A DNA stretch of 5,887 nucleotides, taken from contig JAYEGJ010000149.1 in assembly GCA_034658975.1 (NCBI GenBank), forward strand, positions 1-5,887, read 5' to 3'. Under the pieces are notes generated by a model. The model ran no database searches and was not told where the DNA came from. It saw only the letters and a list, made by a program, of their open reading frames with translations. Positions 5,628 to 5,887 of the stretch are shown here, in pieces (positions within the stretch are counted from its first letter, which is position 1; each line of letters starts with the position of its first letter). Position numbers and translations under genes: made by a program. This DNA is from SZUA-217 sp034658975 (GTDB taxonomy: Bacteria > Actinomycetota > Acidimicrobiia > Spongiisociales > ZC4RG35).

Positions 5628-5887
5628 TAGATAGGTCGTCGTCGGCCGGCTCCGACGAGTTCGAGTTGGGCGATGAGGAGTTCTTCGGCTTCTTCGTTGT
5701 CGTGGATGAGGGTGTGGTGGTAGCGGCAGAGGAGGCATAGGTTGGAGAGGATGGTTTCGCCTCCGTCGGCCCAGTGGATGATGTGGTGGACGTCGCACCA
5801 TCTGGGGCTTCTACCGCATCCGGCGACCACGCAGTGGCGGTCTCTGGCGATGACTGCTCTTCGGGTGGCTGCGGGGATGACCCTGGT
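5627..5887 (-). CDS. HNH endonuclease-family protein, C-terminal fragment (DUF222/13E12 type)
   Basis: Only the last 86 residues are in the window; the reading frame is open through the right edge, so the gene starts outside. The visible part reads TRVIPAATRRAVIARDRHC, then CGRSPRWCDVHHIIHWADGG, N49 and LLCRYHH. This is the classic C-terminal HNH module of the DUF222/13E12 proteins that are abundant in actinobacterial genomes. The HNH residues are H34/H35, N49 and H57/H58. Zinc-type cysteines include C19, C24, C31 and C54. These proteins usually have a long N-terminal DUF222 region, which would lie beyond the edge. Their biological role is poorly known; a metal-dependent nuclease is expected from the motif. 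A short acidic stretch (DNEEAEE) follows the HNH, and the protein ends in a basic tail, RRRPI. The MOSC gene lies 54 bp downstream on the same strand. Confidence 0.88.
   Translation of the reverse strand, partial: TRVIPAATRRAVIARDRHCVVAGCGRSPRWCDVHHIIHWADGGETILSNLCLLCRYHHTLIHDNEEAEELLIAQLELVGAGRRRPI

Overview
This 5.9 kb window is GC-rich and almost entirely coding. It carries six complete genes, a seventh at the left edge whose true start cannot be checked, and one truncated gene at the right edge. The gene families point to an actinobacterium. These are a DUF222/13E12-type HNH protein, a MOSC protein with the GDQIYVD...HTGC...RFVN signature, a CoxG-type SRPBCC protein, and a TTG start preceded by a strong Shine-Dalgarno site. 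A deep-branching lineage such as Acidimicrobiia is my guess, not something the sequence proves.

Layout, left to right. Positions 4-846 (+) encode an unrecognised membrane protein with about seven helices. Positions 875-1336 (+) encode a MogA/MoaB-type molybdopterin adenylyltransferase. Positions 1392-1949 (+) encode a CoxG-like SRPBCC protein with an acidic helical, membrane-seeking tail. A tightly packed run follows: a lipoprotein cupredoxin (1946-2332, TTG start overlapping the coxG-like stop), a lipoprotein with a parallel beta-helix and a C-terminal three-helix PLDc_N-like membrane domain (2333-3982, starting directly after the cupredoxin stop), and a Tat-exported two-domain multicopper oxidase (3990-5030). 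On the minus strand, a MOSC-domain gene (5572-5027) overlaps the oxidase gene tail-to-tail by 4 bp. Upstream of it is the C-terminal end of an HNH endonuclease-family protein (5887-5627, running off the window).

Two themes meet here. One is molybdenum-cofactor biology: MogA makes the adenylylated cofactor, CoxG-type proteins serve molybdenum hydroxylases of the CO-dehydrogenase family, and MOSC proteins handle Moco-bound sulfur or Moco-dependent reduction. The other is a compact extracytoplasmic copper module: a membrane-tethered type 1 copper protein, a membrane-anchored beta-helix protein, and an exported oxidase with all four HxH motifs of a trinuclear copper centre. Gene spacing suggests that the coxG-like gene and the copper genes are co-translated. 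The most notable points are this coupled module and the beta-helix/PLDc_N fusion. The substrate of the system cannot be read from the sequence. No RNA genes, CRISPR arrays, insertion sequences or clear intrinsic terminators were seen, and no gene-free stretch exceeds 60 bases.
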